Shown: piece by piece, positions 23,259 through 31,875 of the stretch | Layout of the letters: the number at the start of each line of letters is the position of its first letter | Position numbering within the stretch: position 1 is the first letter of the stretch | DNA from: Parvibaculum sp. | GTDB taxonomy: Bacteria; Pseudomonadota; Alphaproteobacteria; Parvibaculales; Parvibaculaceae | Direction: 5' to 3' | NCBI GenBank assembly: GCA_019635965.1 | Contig: JAHBYK010000017.1 | Coordinates: 1-40,037 of the forward strand | DNA: 40,037 nucleotides | Program-made: the position numbers and the translations under genes | Notes under the pieces: generated by a model | Databases searched by the model: none | What the model was told of the DNA's origin: nothing | Seen by the model: the letters and a program-made list of their open reading frames with translations, nothing else

Positions 23259-24673
23259 CAGACCGGCAGATGGATGATCGCCCGCAGGCCGCCCATGGGG
23301 CTGCGGGCAAGCGTGATGTCGCCGCCATGGCCGCGGGCGATGTCGCGGGCGATGGCAAGGCCAAGGCCGGTGCCGCCCTTGTCGAGATTGCGGGCGGCAT
23401 CGAGCCGGTAGAAGGGACGGAAGACTTCTTCGAGCTGATCGTCCGGTATGCCTTCGCCGTCATCGTCCACGAGAATGTCGATGCTGCCCGCGTCGTCCTG
23501 TTCGGCATCGCGGATCGCCGTCACCCAGACATGGGGCGCATATTTGCCGGCATTGTCGATGATGTTGGTGAGGCACCGCTTGAAGGCATGGCGCCGGAGC
23601 GGCAGCGTCAGATCGCCATGCAGGTCGAGCTTCACATCATGGCCCTTGCGCACCGCATCGTCGCGCACCTCGGCAATGAGATCGGCAAGATCGGTCTCGA
23701 CCGACGGCTCGCCCTGATGACCGCGGGCGAACTCGAGATAATCCTCGAGCATCCGTTCCATCTCGGCGATGTCCTCGCGCAGCTCCGCGATTTCCGGTCC
23801 GTCGGGCAGCATGGCGAGTTGCAGCTTGAAGCGCGTGAGGGGCGTGCGCAGATCGTGGCTGACGCCTGCGAGCATGGCGGTGCGCTGTTCGATGTGACGC
23901 TCGATGCGGGCGCGCATGTCCATGAAGGCCTGTGCGGCGCGGCGCACTTCCGAGGCGCCCTGCGGGCGGAAGCTCTCCACATCGCGGCCCATGCCGAAGG
24001 ATTCGGCGGCGGCGGCGAGACGCTCGATCGGCCGGATCTGGTTCCGCAGGAAAATGATCGCAACGATGATGAGCACGATCGAGGTGCCGACCATCCAGAC
24101 GATGAAGATGTGCGAGTTCGAGGCATAGACCTGCGAAGCGGGCGAGAGCACGCGCATCACGCCGCCATCATAGGCGATGCGGATATCGACATAGCTGTTC
24201 TGCCGCAGCGTGTTGATCCAGTAGGGGCGGGCGATGCGCTTGCGGATTTCATCATTGAGGGAGTCCGCCAGCAGGCCGCCGGTGGATGAGGCGGTATCGG
24301 GCAGCCGCTCGCCTTCGAGGAAGGCGACGGGCAGGCCGAGATTCTCGCCGGCCCGCCGCGTGATGCGCGCGGCATGGAAGGGCGATGGATCTTCCTCGAA
24401 CTCCTCGAGAAGCATGGCGATTTCGGCAATGGTCTTGGCCGAGAGGCGTTCCGTGACGAGCTGCCAGTGCCGCTCGAGAAAGACATAGGTGACGACGATC
24501 TGGAGCAGCACCATCGGCGCGACGATGATGATGAGCGAGCGCCAGTAGAGGCCTGCGGGCATGAGCCGCTTCAGCAGCAGGAAGGGATGCAGCGCGGCGA
24601 GCGCAGGCGCGGCACGGCTTCGGCGTGTCGGGGCTCCGGTCCGGTTTTCGGTATCGGATTGCGGCATGTGCAT
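23258..24673 (-). CDS. EnvZ-like sensor histidine kinase
   Basis: Inner-membrane sensor of 471 aa. The cytosolic N-terminus (about 40 residues) precedes TM1 (about 46-66), a periplasmic domain of roughly 120 residues, TM2 (about 190-210) and a HAMP linker (RNQIRPIERLAAAAESFGMG). The H-box GVSHDLRTPLTRFKLQLA places the phosphorylated His at about 273. The N-box (NIIDNAGKYA), G1 (DDDGEGIP) and G2 (GGTGLGLAIA) form the ATPase. The short HAMP-to-H-box arrangement and the sequence are typical of EnvZ. The ATG at 24673 shares its A with the TGA of the response regulator gene, so translation is coupled. The signal sensed is unknown. Confidence 0.92.
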   Translation of the reverse strand: MHMPQSDTENRTGAPTRRSRAAPALAALHPFLLLKRLMPAGLYWRSLIIIVAPMVLLQIVVTYVFLERHWQLVTERLSAKTIAEIAMLLEEFEEDPSPFHAARITRRAGENLGLPVAFLEGERLPDTASSTGGLLADSLNDEIRKRIARPYWINTLRQNSYVDIRIAYDGGVMRVLSPASQVYASNSHIFIVWMVGTSIVLIIVAIIFLRNQIRPIERLAAAAESFGMGRDVESFRPQGASEVRRAAQAFMDMRARIERHIEQRTAMLAGVSHDLRTPLTRFKLQLAMLPDGPEIAELREDIAEMERMLEDYLEFARGHQGEPSVETDLADLIAEVRDDAVRKGHDVKLDLHGDLTLPLRRHAFKRCLTNIIDNAGKYAPHVWVTAIRDAEQDDAGSIDILVDDDGEGIPDDQLEEVFRPFYRLDAARNLDKGGTGLGLAIARDIARGHGGDITLARSPMGGLRAIIHLPV

Positions 24674-25395
24674 CAATCCGGCATCAGCGCGTAGCCTTCG
24701 CCGCGCACGGTTTGCAGATAGACCGGATTTTTCGGATCGGCTTCGAGCTTGCGGCGCAGACGATTGATCTGCACGTCGATGGAGCGTTCGGCCGCTTCAT
24801 TGTCGCAGAGGTCGAGGCGCGAAAGCGGCTTGCCGGGATTGGCGGCAAAAATGCGCATGAGCTGTATCTCGCGCGTCGTCAGCCTTATCTGGCGGTCGCC
24901 ATCCCAAAGCTCGCCGCGCGTGACATTGAAACGAAGCGGCCCGAGGGATATTTCATCGGCCTTCTTCATGCCCGGCATCTGCGCGCGCCGCAGGATGGTG
25001 CCGATGCGCAAAAGCAGTTCGCGCGGTTCGAAGGGCTTGGCGAGGTAATCATCGGCACCGCGTTCGAGGCCCTCGATGCGGTCGCCCGCCTCGCCGCGCG
25101 CGGTGAGCATGAGGATCGGCACCGGAGAGATGCGCCGCAGCGACTGCGCGAAGTCGAAGCCGCTTTCGCCGGGCATCATCACGTCGAGCACGATGAGATC
25201 GAAGGCGAGACCTTCGAGACGGGCGCGCGCCTCCGCCGCATGTTCGGCGGTGGTGACGCGGAAGCCGTTTTCGCTCAGGTAACGCTTCAGAAGCTCGCGG
25301 ATGCGGCGGTCGTCATCGACGACGAGGATATGCGGCGCATCGTCGGCGACGGGCGCGCGAGCCGGCTGCACTGTGCTTCCCTGGTCTGCGGCCAA
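24673..25395 (-). CDS. OmpR-family response regulator
   Basis: DNA-binding regulator of 240 aa that should be phosphorylated by the kinase encoded next. Receiver domain at about 22-135: acidic pocket VVDDD (25-29), phospho-acceptor Asp71 in LIVLDVMMPGE, Thr98 in LMLTARG and Lys120 in YLAKPF. The C-terminal winged helix includes LTTREIQLMRIFAANPGKPL and ERSIDVQINRLRRKLE. The start appears to be TTG at 25395, eight bases after AAGGAG; no ATG is available upstream of the receiver motif. It lies 32 bases after the MarR gene and overlaps the kinase start. Confidence 0.93.
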   Translation of the reverse strand: MAADQGSTVQPARAPVADDAPHILVVDDDRRIRELLKRYLSENGFRVTTAEHAAEARARLEGLAFDLIVLDVMMPGESGFDFAQSLRRISPVPILMLTARGEAGDRIEGLERGADDYLAKPFEPRELLLRIGTILRRAQMPGMKKADEISLGPLRFNVTRGELWDGDRQIRLTTREIQLMRIFAANPGKPLSRLDLCDNEAAERSIDVQINRLRRKLEADPKNPVYLQTVRGEGYALMPD

Positions 25396-25427
25396 TATGC
25401 CGTCTCCTTCGCCCTGTGCCTGCGGCG

Positions 25428-25976
25428 CTAGTTGTTCTTCGCGGGCTGGGCCGCAATGAGGCGTTCCACTTCCGGCCGGTCGTCCTCGTTCACAAGCGCG
25501 AGCAGAACGGCGCGCCAGGCGGCCTCGGCGCCGGGACCGGCGCTGGCGAGCGCGGCGGCGACACGCGCCTGCTGGGGCGCGGCGAGGCGCTGCTCCAGTT
25601 CGATGCCGGCGGGCGTGAGGAAAAGAAGCCGCTGGCGGCGGTCCTGCTTGCCGGTTTGCTGCTCGATGAAGCCGCGCTCGATCAACTGCTTCAGGACGCG
25701 GGCGAGGCTCTGCTTGGTGATGCGCAGAATATTCAGCAGTTCCGCCACCGTGATGCCGGGATGGCGGCCCACGAAATGGATGACCCGGTGGTGGGCGCGG
25801 CCGAAATCATATTTGGCGAGAAGCTCGTCCGGGTCGCTGATGAAGTCCCGGTAGGCGAAGAAAAGAAGCTCGATCGCCTCGGTCAATGGGCCGGTTTCGC
25901 GCGCGGGCACCCCTTGCGCGGGGCGTTCTGCCGCGCGGGCCGCCGATTTACCCGTTGGTTTTGCCGTGACCGTCAT
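25428..25976 (-). CDS. MarR-family transcriptional regulator
   Basis: Winged-helix regulator of 182 aa. The N-terminal 30 residues are Ala/Arg-rich and probably disordered. The dimerisation helix LTEAIELLFFAYRDFISDPD is followed by the recognition region HPGITVAELLNILRITKQSL and ARVLKQLIERGFIEQ, then the wing QDRRQRLLFLTPAGIELEQR. The start codon lies two bases from a dyad TATGTCA-N7-TGACATA (25979-25999), which argues for autoregulation and for a very short leader. It heads the operon marR-like / ompR-like / envZ-like. It is divergent from the aminotransferase gene, and all these neighbours may be in its regulon. Confidence 0.9.
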   Translation of the reverse strand: MTVTAKPTGKSAARAAERPAQGVPARETGPLTEAIELLFFAYRDFISDPDELLAKYDFGRAHHRVIHFVGRHPGITVAELLNILRITKQSLARVLKQLIERGFIEQQTGKQDRRQRLLFLTPAGIELEQRLAAPQQARVAAALASAGPGAEAAWRAVLLALVNEDDRPEVERLIAAQPAKNN

Positions 25977-25978
25977 TT

Positions 25979-25999
25979 TATGTCAGCCATGTTGACATA
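25979..25999. promoter_or_regulatory. MarR-type operator
   Basis: Inverted repeat TATGTCA-N7-TGACATA immediately upstream of the MarR gene start at 25976, in the 222-base divergent region shared with the aminotransferase gene. The half-sites and spacing suit a MarR dimer. Confidence 0.6.
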
Positions 26000-26198
26000 T
26001 TTTCCGCCAAGTGCTACCCCTTTCGAACCGCTTGAGACAGAATGGGCGCAAAGGCCGGGCAGATCGAATCTGCCGGTCAGTATAAAGGAAGTTCGCCCGA
26101 ACTGGCTGTCTCCGGCAAATCCCCCAAGGGGGACGCGGGCAGCCGGACAAGATTGGCAAAAACCGGCGCGGCGCGAAACGGCATCAGGAAACTTGGTC

Positions 26199-27101
26199 AT
26201 GGCAGACGTTCCCTTCGACAAACGCGACGGCTTTATCTGGTTCAATGGCGAGCTTGTGCCGTGGTCGGATGCCAAGGTGCATGTGCTGACGCATGGCCTG
26301 CATTATGCGAGCTGCGTGTTCGAAGGCTGCCGGATGTATGGCGGCGAAATCTTCAAGCTGCGCGAACATTCCGAACGGCTCATCAAGTCGGCGGAAATTC
26401 TCGGCTTCACGATCCCCTACAGCGTCGAGGAAATCGACGAGGCCTGTGTCGCGGCTGTGCGTGCGCAGAAGCTGACCGACGGCTATGTGCGCCCGGTCGC
26501 CTGGCGCGGCAGCGAGGCGATGGGCGTTTCGGCGCAGAAGAACAAGATCAATCTCGCGGTCGCGGCCTGGGAATGGCCGTCCTATTTCGACCCCGAGCAG
26601 CGCAAGAAGGGCATCCGCCTCGACATCGCGCAATACAAGCGGCCTTCGCCGGAAACGGCGCCTTCGATGGCGAAGGCGGCGGGCCTCTACATGATCTGCA
26701 CGATCTCGAAGCACGCGGCCGAGAACAAGGGCTATGCCGACGCGCTGATGTATGACTATCGCGGCTATGTGGCGGAAGCGACGGGCGCCAACATCTTCTT
26801 CATCAAGGACGGCGTCATCCATACGCCGAAGCCGGACTGCTTCCTCGACGGCATCACGCGCCAGACCGTGATCGGCCTCGCCAAGGCGCGCGGCTACGAG
26901 CTGATCGAACGGCACATCAAGCCGGAAGAGCTTTCGGAATTTTCCGAATGTTTCATCACCGGCACGGCCGCGGAAGTGACGCCGGTGGGCGAGATCGGTC
27001 CCCACAAGTTCACGCCGGGCGAGATCACCAGCAATCTCCACCAGGACTATATTGCCGCTGTTCATGCGCATCAGCATCGCGCCAAGGCGGCGAATGGCTG
27101 A
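26199..27101 (+). CDS. ilvE: Branched-chain amino acid aminotransferase
   Basis: PLP-dependent class IV aminotransferase of 300 aa that interconverts Leu, Ile, Val and their 2-oxo acids. The ATG at 26199 follows CAGGAAA and begins MADVPFDKRDGFIWFNGELV, matching family starts; the open frame continues far upstream without support. HVLTHGLHYASCVFEGCRMY, the PLP-lysine region SMAKAAGLYM, VAEATGANIFFIKDGVIHTP and FITGTAAEVTPVGEI are all intact. D-amino-acid aminotransferase or ADC lyase lack the LHYASCVFEG pattern. It is divergent from the MarR gene and ends in a strong terminator. Confidence 0.95.
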   Translation: MADVPFDKRDGFIWFNGELVPWSDAKVHVLTHGLHYASCVFEGCRMYGGEIFKLREHSERLIKSAEILGFTIPYSVEEIDEACVAAVRAQKLTDGYVRPVAWRGSEAMGVSAQKNKINLAVAAWEWPSYFDPEQRKKGIRLDIAQYKRPSPETAPSMAKAAGLYMICTISKHAAENKGYADALMYDYRGYVAEATGANIFFIKDGVIHTPKPDCFLDGITRQTVIGLAKARGYELIERHIKPEELSEFSECFITGTAAEVTPVGEIGPHKFTPGEITSNLHQDYIAAVHAHQHRAKAANG

Positions 27102-27119
27102 GCAGGCCGGCATCGAATG

Positions 27120-27151
27120 AAAAAGGGCGGCTCCTTGCGGGCCGCCTTTTT
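27120..27151 (+). terminator. Rho-independent terminator of the aminotransferase gene
   Basis: Arms AAAAAGGGCGGC and GCCGCCTTTTT around a nine-base loop, starting 19 bases past the stop, ending in five T plus GTTT. Confidence 0.88.
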
Positions 27152-27325
27152 GTTTGGGTGGGTGGATATTACGTTGCAGCGTTGAGCTCAAATTGTGGTC
27201 AAGTAGATTTCATTCTAGGGGCAAGTTCTCAGTTATGAATAGCATGTGGATCTTTTAAAGTTCGCAGAGGAACCGCGCGATGCGATAGGTTCTCAGCCAA
27301 CTGGGTTAGCTAAGGATAATTGGAC

Positions 27326-27730
27326 ATGCAAAAATATGCCTCATCCAGTGCTGCGCTGGTGCTGTCAGTTTTGCTCGCATCATGTGAAGTGACACCAGAT
27401 CAGATGGAGACATCCGGGCCACCACCTGAGAATTTCAGGGAACTGACACTTCAGCACCTTCGAGCCACTCTTTTCGATCCGTACAGTGTACGTGATGCAG
27501 AAATTGCCGCGCCGACTTTAAAACCCTCATGGGTGTTGGGCGACCCTCCAGGTTGGGTTGTTTGCTGGCGAGCAAATGCTAAGAATCGAATGGGTGGGTA
27601 TGTAGGTGTAACCGAGTCGCGAGTGCTTATCCGAAATGGCCGTGTAGTCTCGTCAGATGAGGGCGACGCGCCGTACTATTGCGGAAATGCCGTGTATCAG
27701 CCATTCCCCGAATTGGAACAAATTCAATAG
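27326..27730 (+). CDS. Small lipoprotein of unknown function in an AT-richer island
   Basis: 134 aa from the ATG at 27326, preceded by AAGGAT; a TTG two codons upstream is in frame. A lipoprotein signal peptide ends in the lipobox LLASC with Cys20 as lipidation site. The residue after Cys is Glu, not Asp, which favours the outer membrane under the E. coli +2 rule. The mature part contains DPYSVRDAEI and WVVCWRANAKNRMGGYVGV, a pattern I associate with small envelope proteins that use an YSVRDA-like motif, without a named function. Base composition and codon use (TTA, AAA, GTA, AGA-type codons) are visibly less GC-rich than all neighbours, suggesting recent acquisition. Confidence 0.7.
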   Translation: MQKYASSSAALVLSVLLASCEVTPDQMETSGPPPENFRELTLQHLRATLFDPYSVRDAEIAAPTLKPSWVLGDPPGWVVCWRANAKNRMGGYVGVTESRVLIRNGRVVSSDEGDAPYYCGNAVYQPFPELEQIQ

Positions 27731-27812
27731 ATCAATCTGGGCACATACTGCTACCGATGTTGCGGATCGGAAGATGTGTTCGATGCACTTGAGATGGTGG
27801 TATGTGATGTTA

Positions 27813-27827
27813 AGCAGAGTGTCTGCT
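27813..27827 (-). terminator. Weak hairpin after moaE
   Basis: AGCAGA-GTG-TCTGCT, a perfect six-base stem five bases past the moaE stop, followed on the minus strand by TAACATC. A short stem and poor T run make it a doubtful terminator. Confidence 0.3.
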
Positions 27828-27831
27828 CATC

Positions 27832-28257
27832 TCACTCCCACTTCTTCATGGCTTCATCGTCGCTTTCGCGTGCATCGACCCAATGGGCCTCGCCGTTCCG
27901 CTCCTCCTTCTTCCAGAAGGGGGCGCGGGTTTTCAGATAGTCCATGAGGAAGGAGGCGGCCTCGAAGGCAGCCTGACGATGGGCGGAAGCGGCGATGACG
28001 AGGACGATATTGTCGCCGGGGAGAAGCCGGCCGGTGCGATGCAGGATGAGGCTAGCCTGAAGCGGCCAGCGGCGATGGGCCTCGGCCTCGATGCGGGCGA
28101 GTTCCTTCTCCGTCATGCCGGGATAGTGTTCGAGTTCGAGCGGCACATCGCGGACAATGCCGGAAAAGGTGACGACGGCGCCGATATCCGTGCGGCCTGC
28201 CGTCAGCGCCCTCACTTCGGCGCCGATGTCGAAATCCTGCGGTCCGACGCGGATCAT
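27832..28257 (-). CDS. moaE: Molybdopterin synthase catalytic subunit
   Basis: Large subunit of molybdopterin synthase: converts cyclic pyranopterin monophosphate to molybdopterin using sulfur on the MoaD C-terminus (141 aa). The start at 28257 gives MIRVGPQDFDIGAEV, the usual MoaE opening, four bases after moaD. GAVVTFSGIVRD, the LELEHYPGMTEKELARIEAE stretch, and the C-terminal SFLMDYLKTRAPFWKKE with the catalytic Lys residues are present. HRTGRLLPGDNIVLVIAAS with AHRQAAFEA completes the fold. Confidence 0.97.
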   Translation of the reverse strand: MIRVGPQDFDIGAEVRALTAGRTDIGAVVTFSGIVRDVPLELEHYPGMTEKELARIEAEAHRRWPLQASLILHRTGRLLPGDNIVLVIAASAHRQAAFEAASFLMDYLKTRAPFWKKEERNGEAHWVDARESDDEAMKKWE

Positions 28258-28261
28258 GGGA

Positions 28262-28513
28262 TCAGCCGCCGGTGACGGGCGGGAAGAAGGCGATTTCCGA
28301 TGCGCCTGCGACCGGCGTTGCGAGATCGCCATGTTCCTGATCGACGGCGCAGCGGATGAGCGCGAGATCGGCGAAGGCGAGGGCATAGTTTTCGCCGCGC
28401 GATTTCAGCCAGCCGATGACGCCCGCGACATCGCTGATGGCGGCGGGCAGCGTCACATCTTCCTCGGCGATGCCGGCCTTCTCCTTCACCCAGGCGAAAT
28501 AGAGAAGTTTCAC
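28262..28513 (-). CDS. moaD: Molybdopterin synthase sulfur carrier subunit
   Basis: Ubiquitin-like sulfur carrier of 83 aa ending in Gly-Gly (FPPVTGG), which is thiocarboxylated by MoeB and feeds sulfur to MoaE. The opening VKLLYFAWVKEKAG is typical. The start codon is GTG and lies in the stop of pgsA (GTGA, four-base overlap), so pgsA, moaD and moaE are translationally linked. Confidence 0.95.
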   Translation of the reverse strand: MKLLYFAWVKEKAGIAEEDVTLPAAISDVAGVIGWLKSRGENYALAFADLALIRCAVDQEHGDLATPVAGASEIAFFPPVTGG

Positions 28514-29121
28514 GAGCGCGATTCCCGTTCGGCGGCGGGCGGCTGCGGCTTTTTCGCGGGCTCGTCCTCGCGCAGATGGTCGATACTGGCGCGGAAATAG
28601 TCGATGCCGGTATAGAGCGTGAGGATGGCCGCGGCCCAGAGAAGCGTGAGGCCGGTTTCGGTGATGCCGGGCACGATCTTGTCGGCGGCGGGGCCTGCGA
28701 GCAGGAAGGCGAGGGCTACCATCTGGATCGCCGTCTTCCACTTCGCAAGCTGCGTCACCGGCACACTGACGCGAAGCTCGGCCAGAAATTCGCGCAGGCC
28801 CGAGACGAGAATCTCGCGGCAGAGAATGATGATTGCCGCCCAGAGCGAGAAGCCCGCGATGATGCCCTGCCAGGTGAGCGCGATCAGCACGACGGCGACG
28901 AGCAGCTTGTCGGCGATCGGATCGAGCATGCGGCCGAGCTTCGACTGCTGCTCCCAGGCGCGGGCGAGATAGCCGTCGAAGAAATCCGTGAGGCCTGCGA
29001 TGATGAAGAGCGCAAGCGCGATCCAATGCGAGGCATCGCCGGGAATGTAGAAGCAGACCACCACTGCGGGCACCAGCGCGATGCGGAAATAGGTCAGCAG
29101 GTTCGGAAGATTGGTAGCCAT
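28510..29121 (-). CDS. pgsA: CDP-diacylglycerol--glycerol-3-phosphate 3-phosphatidyltransferase
   Basis: Inner-membrane enzyme for the committed step of phosphatidylglycerol synthesis (203 aa). The CDP-alcohol phosphotransferase motif DGx2ARx8Gx3Dx3D is exact: DGYLARAWEQQSKLGRMLDP then IAD, at about residues 49-71. NLPNLLTYFRIALVP opens the protein and several membrane helices follow. Its product is the lipid donor for lgt, also in this window. The C-terminal tail is charged. It lies 67 bases after uvrC, the usual alphaproteobacterial arrangement. Confidence 0.96.
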   Translation of the reverse strand: MATNLPNLLTYFRIALVPAVVVCFYIPGDASHWIALALFIIAGLTDFFDGYLARAWEQQSKLGRMLDPIADKLLVAVVLIALTWQGIIAGFSLWAAIIILCREILVSGLREFLAELRVSVPVTQLAKWKTAIQMVALAFLLAGPAADKIVPGITETGLTLLWAAAILTLYTGIDYFRASIDHLREDEPAKKPQPPAAERESRS

Positions 29122-29188
29122 TCTTCGGTCAGCTCCGTTGTCAGCGGGCCGAGTTTAGCATTCTCGACCCGATTGTCGCGGCTCACGA

Positions 29189-31099
29189 TCACGATGCCGA
29201 ATCGGGATTGCCGTGAAAATGATCGTAAACGGCGCGTGCGACCTTTTCGCTGATCCCTTCCACGGCTTCCAGATCGGCAAGGCCGGCGCGGGAGACGGCG
29301 CGGGCGGAACCGAAATGCTGCAACAATGCGCGCTTGCGGCCGGGGCCGATGCCGGGAATTTCGTCGAGCGGATTTGCGCCGATGGCTTTCGAGCGGCGCG
29401 CGCGATGGCTGCCGATCGCGTAGCGGTGGGCTTCGTCGCGCAGGCGCTGGAGGTAGTAGAGGACGGGATTGCGCGGCTCCAGCATGAAGCCGGGCTTGCC
29501 CGCCATGAAGAAGCGTTCGCGGCCGGCATCGCGCTCCGGCCCCTTGGCGACGCCGACGGCCGTCACATTTTCGATACCGAGTTCGGCGAGCACATCGAGC
29601 GCGACCTTGAGCTGGCCCGCGCCGCCGTCGATCAGGATGAGATCGGGCCAGGCATTTTCGTCAGCCTTGTTCTCCCCGCTCTTCTTGAGCAGGCGGGTGA
29701 AGCGGCGCGTCAGCACTTCGCGCATCATGGCGTAGTCGTCGCCGGGCTCCACATCCTCGCCCCTGATGTTGAACTTGCGGTACTGGTTCTTCATGAAGCC
29801 TTCGGGCCCTGCGACGATCATGCCGCCGACGGGCTTGGTGCCGGAGATGTGGCTGTTGTCATAGACCTCGATGCGGCGCGGCGGCGCATCGAGATCGAAG
29901 ACTTCGGCGACGCCTTCGAGGAGCTTGCGCTGCGTCGAGCTTTCGGCGAGGCGGCGGCCCAGCGCCTCGCGCGCATTGGTGAGCGCGTGATCGACAAGCT
30001 CGCGCTTCTCGCCCCGGCGCGGCACACCCACCGCGACCTTGCGGCCGGCGCGAATGGTGAGCGCCTCGGCGAGCAGGGCGCGGCCCGGCACATCATGGCT
30101 GAGCAGCACCATGCGCGGCGGCGGGCGGTCTTCGTAGAATTGCGCGAGGAAGGCATCGAGCACGTCCTCCGTCGGAAGTTCCTTGTCGTGGCGGGGGAAA
30201 TAGGCGCGGTTGCCCCAGTTCTGTCCGGCGCGGAAGAAGAAAACCTGCACGCAGGTCTGGCCGCCTTCCGTCCATGCGGCAAAGACATCGGCTTCGGCGA
30301 CGGTTTGCGGATTGATGCCCTGATGCTGCTGGATCTGCGTCAGCGCGCGGATGCGGTCGCGGTAGATGGCGGCGCGTTCGAAATCGAGTTCCGCGGCGGC
30401 TTCGTCCATCAGCGTCACGAGTTCGCGCTGCGTCTTGCGGCTGCGGCCCTTCAGGAAGTCGCGCGCCTCGGCGACGAGCCTTGCATAGCCTTCCTCGCCG
30501 ATCTCGCCGGTGCAGGGCGCGCTGCACCGCTTGATCTGGAAGAGAAGGCAGGGGCGGGTGCGGCTCTCGAAAACGCTGTCGGAGCAGGAGCGGAGGAGAA
30601 ACGCCTTTTGCAGCGCGTTGAGCGTGGCGGTCACGGCGCCGGCGCTGGCGAAGGGGCCGTAATAGTCGCCGCTGCGCGTGCGGGCGCCGCGATGCTTCAG
30701 CACTTGCGGAAAGGGATGGTCGCCGGTCAGCAGGATATAGGGAAAGGACTTGTCGTCCCGCATCAGCACGTTGTAGCGGGGCTTCAGGCGCTTGATGAGG
30801 TTCGCCTCGAGAAGCAGCGCATCGGTCTCGGTCGCGGTGGTGATGAATTCCATCTGCGCGGTGGAGGCGATCATGCGGGCGATGCGGTTCGAATGGCCGC
30901 CGGGCTTGGCATAGTTCGAGACGCGCTTTTTCAGGCTGCGTGCCTTGCCGACATAGAGAAGTTCGCCATCGGCGGCATACATGCGGTAGACGCCGGGGCT
31001 GTCGGGGAGGAGCTTCACCTTGGCCGAAATCAGGGCCGCGCCCACGGGTTTTTCCGGGGCGGCGGGCGGATTTGCGGTGTTGTCGCCGGAATCGGTCAT
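29189..31099 (-). CDS. uvrC: UvrABC excinuclease subunit C
   Basis: Makes the 3' and 5' incisions during nucleotide excision repair (636 aa). Domains in order: GIY-YIG nuclease ([20 protein letters not shown], about 33-52), a Cys-rich segment ([17 protein letters not shown]), the UVR UvrB-binding motif ([20 protein letters not shown]), the RNase H-like second nuclease ([20 protein letters not shown] and [15 protein letters not shown]), and tandem helix-hairpin-helix motifs ([33 protein letters not shown]). On the minus strand TATACA stands 7 bases before the ATG, so the transcript may be nearly leaderless. uvrB, its partner, enters at the right edge of the window. Confidence 0.97.
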   Translation of the reverse strand: MTDSGDNTANPPAAPEKPVGAALISAKVKLLPDSPGVYRMYAADGELLYVGKARSLKKRVSNYAKPGGHSNRIARMIASTAQMEFITTATETDALLLEANLIKRLKPRYNVLMRDDKSFPYILLTGDHPFPQVLKHRGARTRSGDYYGPFASAGAVTATLNALQKAFLLRSCSDSVFESRTRPCLLFQIKRCSAPCTGEIGEEGYARLVAEARDFLKGRSRKTQRELVTLMDEAAAELDFERAAIYRDRIRALTQIQQHQGINPQTVAEADVFAAWTEGGQTCVQVFFFRAGQNWGNRAYFPRHDKELPTEDVLDAFLAQFYEDRPPPRMVLLSHDVPGRALLAEALTIRAGRKVAVGVPRRGEKRELVDHALTNAREALGRRLAESSTQRKLLEGVAEVFDLDAPPRRIEVYDNSHISGTKPVGGMIVAGPEGFMKNQYRKFNIRGEDVEPGDDYAMMREVLTRRFTRLLKKSGENKADENAWPDLILIDGGAGQLKVALDVLAELGIENVTAVGVAKGPERDAGRERFFMAGKPGFMLEPRNPVLYYLQRLRDEAHRYAIGSHRARRSKAIGANPLDEIPGIGPGRKRALLQHFGSARAVSRAGLADLEAVEGISEKVARAVYDHFHGNPDSAS

Positions 31100-31459
31100 G
31101 GCTGTCTGTATAGCATTGCCGGTGCGGGCGGGTGCGGCTGTCGCCTTTGCTCCATATTGGTGCGGCGCCTGTGGATAAGTTTGTTGACAGCTTTGGCCGG
31201 GAGAGAGGCCGCTGCCGTCAAGGCTTTGTAATAATTAGGATTTGTGACGCGGCCCGGAAAATCCGCCACGTTTTAAGGCATTGAAATCTATGGGTTTTTC
31301 TGACCTATCCAGGCGCGCCCGCCGGGCCGGGGCGGCGCAGGTCTGTCATGTCCGGCCGGACAGAAGCCTGAGGCGCTGCTGTGCACAAACCTTCCGTGTG
31401 CGGCATTTGGTATCGGCAAATAGTTGATTCCATTGCCGCTTTCCGGGGACCTTCCGGCG
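31100..31459. other. 360-base intergenic region between folB and uvrC
   Basis: No supported gene. It holds TATACA (31112-31107, minus) close to the uvrC start, a perfect 9-base DnaA-box match TGTGGATAA at 31170-31178, TTGACA at 31184-31189 on the plus strand without a matching -10, an AT-rich patch around 31227-31240, and a perfect 14-base palindrome TGTCCGGCCGGACA at 31349-31362. A small RNA or unannotated regulator site is possible; nothing here proves it. Confidence 0.5.
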
Positions 31460-31867
31460 TCAGGAACGATGGCGGCTGCGTTCGATCTCGACGCCGACGC
31501 TGGCGGCTTCGGGAATGACGGCGAGTTTCTCCACCCGGACCCGCGCGACCTGCACCCTTTCATCGCCAAGACAGGAGGCGGCGATGCGCTCGGCCAGCGT
31601 TTCGACAAGGTTCAGATGACCTTCCTCGACGATCGCCCGGATGTTGCCGACCACGGTTGCGTAGCAGACGACATTCTTCAGGTCGTCGCCATGCGCGGCT
31701 TCGGCGACGGTGAGATCGACATTGACGCGGACCGGCTGGGTGCGGCCCTTCTCGTCCTTGTAGACGCCGATATGGGCATCGAGCAGCAGGTCGCGGACGA
31801 AGACATGGCGGATCGCCCTTTCCGCACTGGCGATTTTCAGCGGCGTCACATTGTCGGGCTGGCTCAT
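31460..31867 (-). CDS. folB: Dihydroneopterin aldolase
   Basis: Folate pathway enzyme that cleaves 7,8-dihydroneopterin to 6-hydroxymethyl-dihydropterin and glycolaldehyde (135 aa). The tunnelling-fold pattern HVFVRDLLLDAHIGVYKDEK, QPVRVNVDL, NVVCYATVVGNIRAIVEEGH and LVETLAERIA with the catalytic Glu/Lys (VRVEKLAVIPEA) is clear. The ATG at 31867 is chosen for its spacing from AGGA; another ATG is adjacent at 31870. It starts eight bases after the stop of a pteridine-reductase-like SDR, which supports a joint role in folate metabolism. Confidence 0.92.
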   Translation of the reverse strand: MSQPDNVTPLKIASAERAIRHVFVRDLLLDAHIGVYKDEKGRTQPVRVNVDLTVAEAAHGDDLKNVVCYATVVGNIRAIVEEGHLNLVETLAERIAASCLGDERVQVARVRVEKLAVIPEAASVGVEIERSRHRS

Positions 31868-31875
31868 CATGCGTC

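Noticed and set aside
25416-26198. In-frame upstream extension of the aminotransferase to 561 codons
   Set aside because: It runs antisense through the MarR gene; the conserved aminotransferase start with a ribosome binding site is at 26199.
31170-31178. DnaA box as a replication origin
   Set aside because: A single box, without a cluster, dnaA, parAB or hemE neighbours, cannot support an origin call.
31184-31189. TTGACA as a plus-strand promoter
   Set aside because: No -10 sequence occurs at 16-18 bases and no plus-strand gene follows.
29213-31231. Plus-strand open frame of 672 codons opposite uvrC
   Set aside because: Longer than uvrC itself but without any family motif; its composition matches a mirror of a GC-rich gene.
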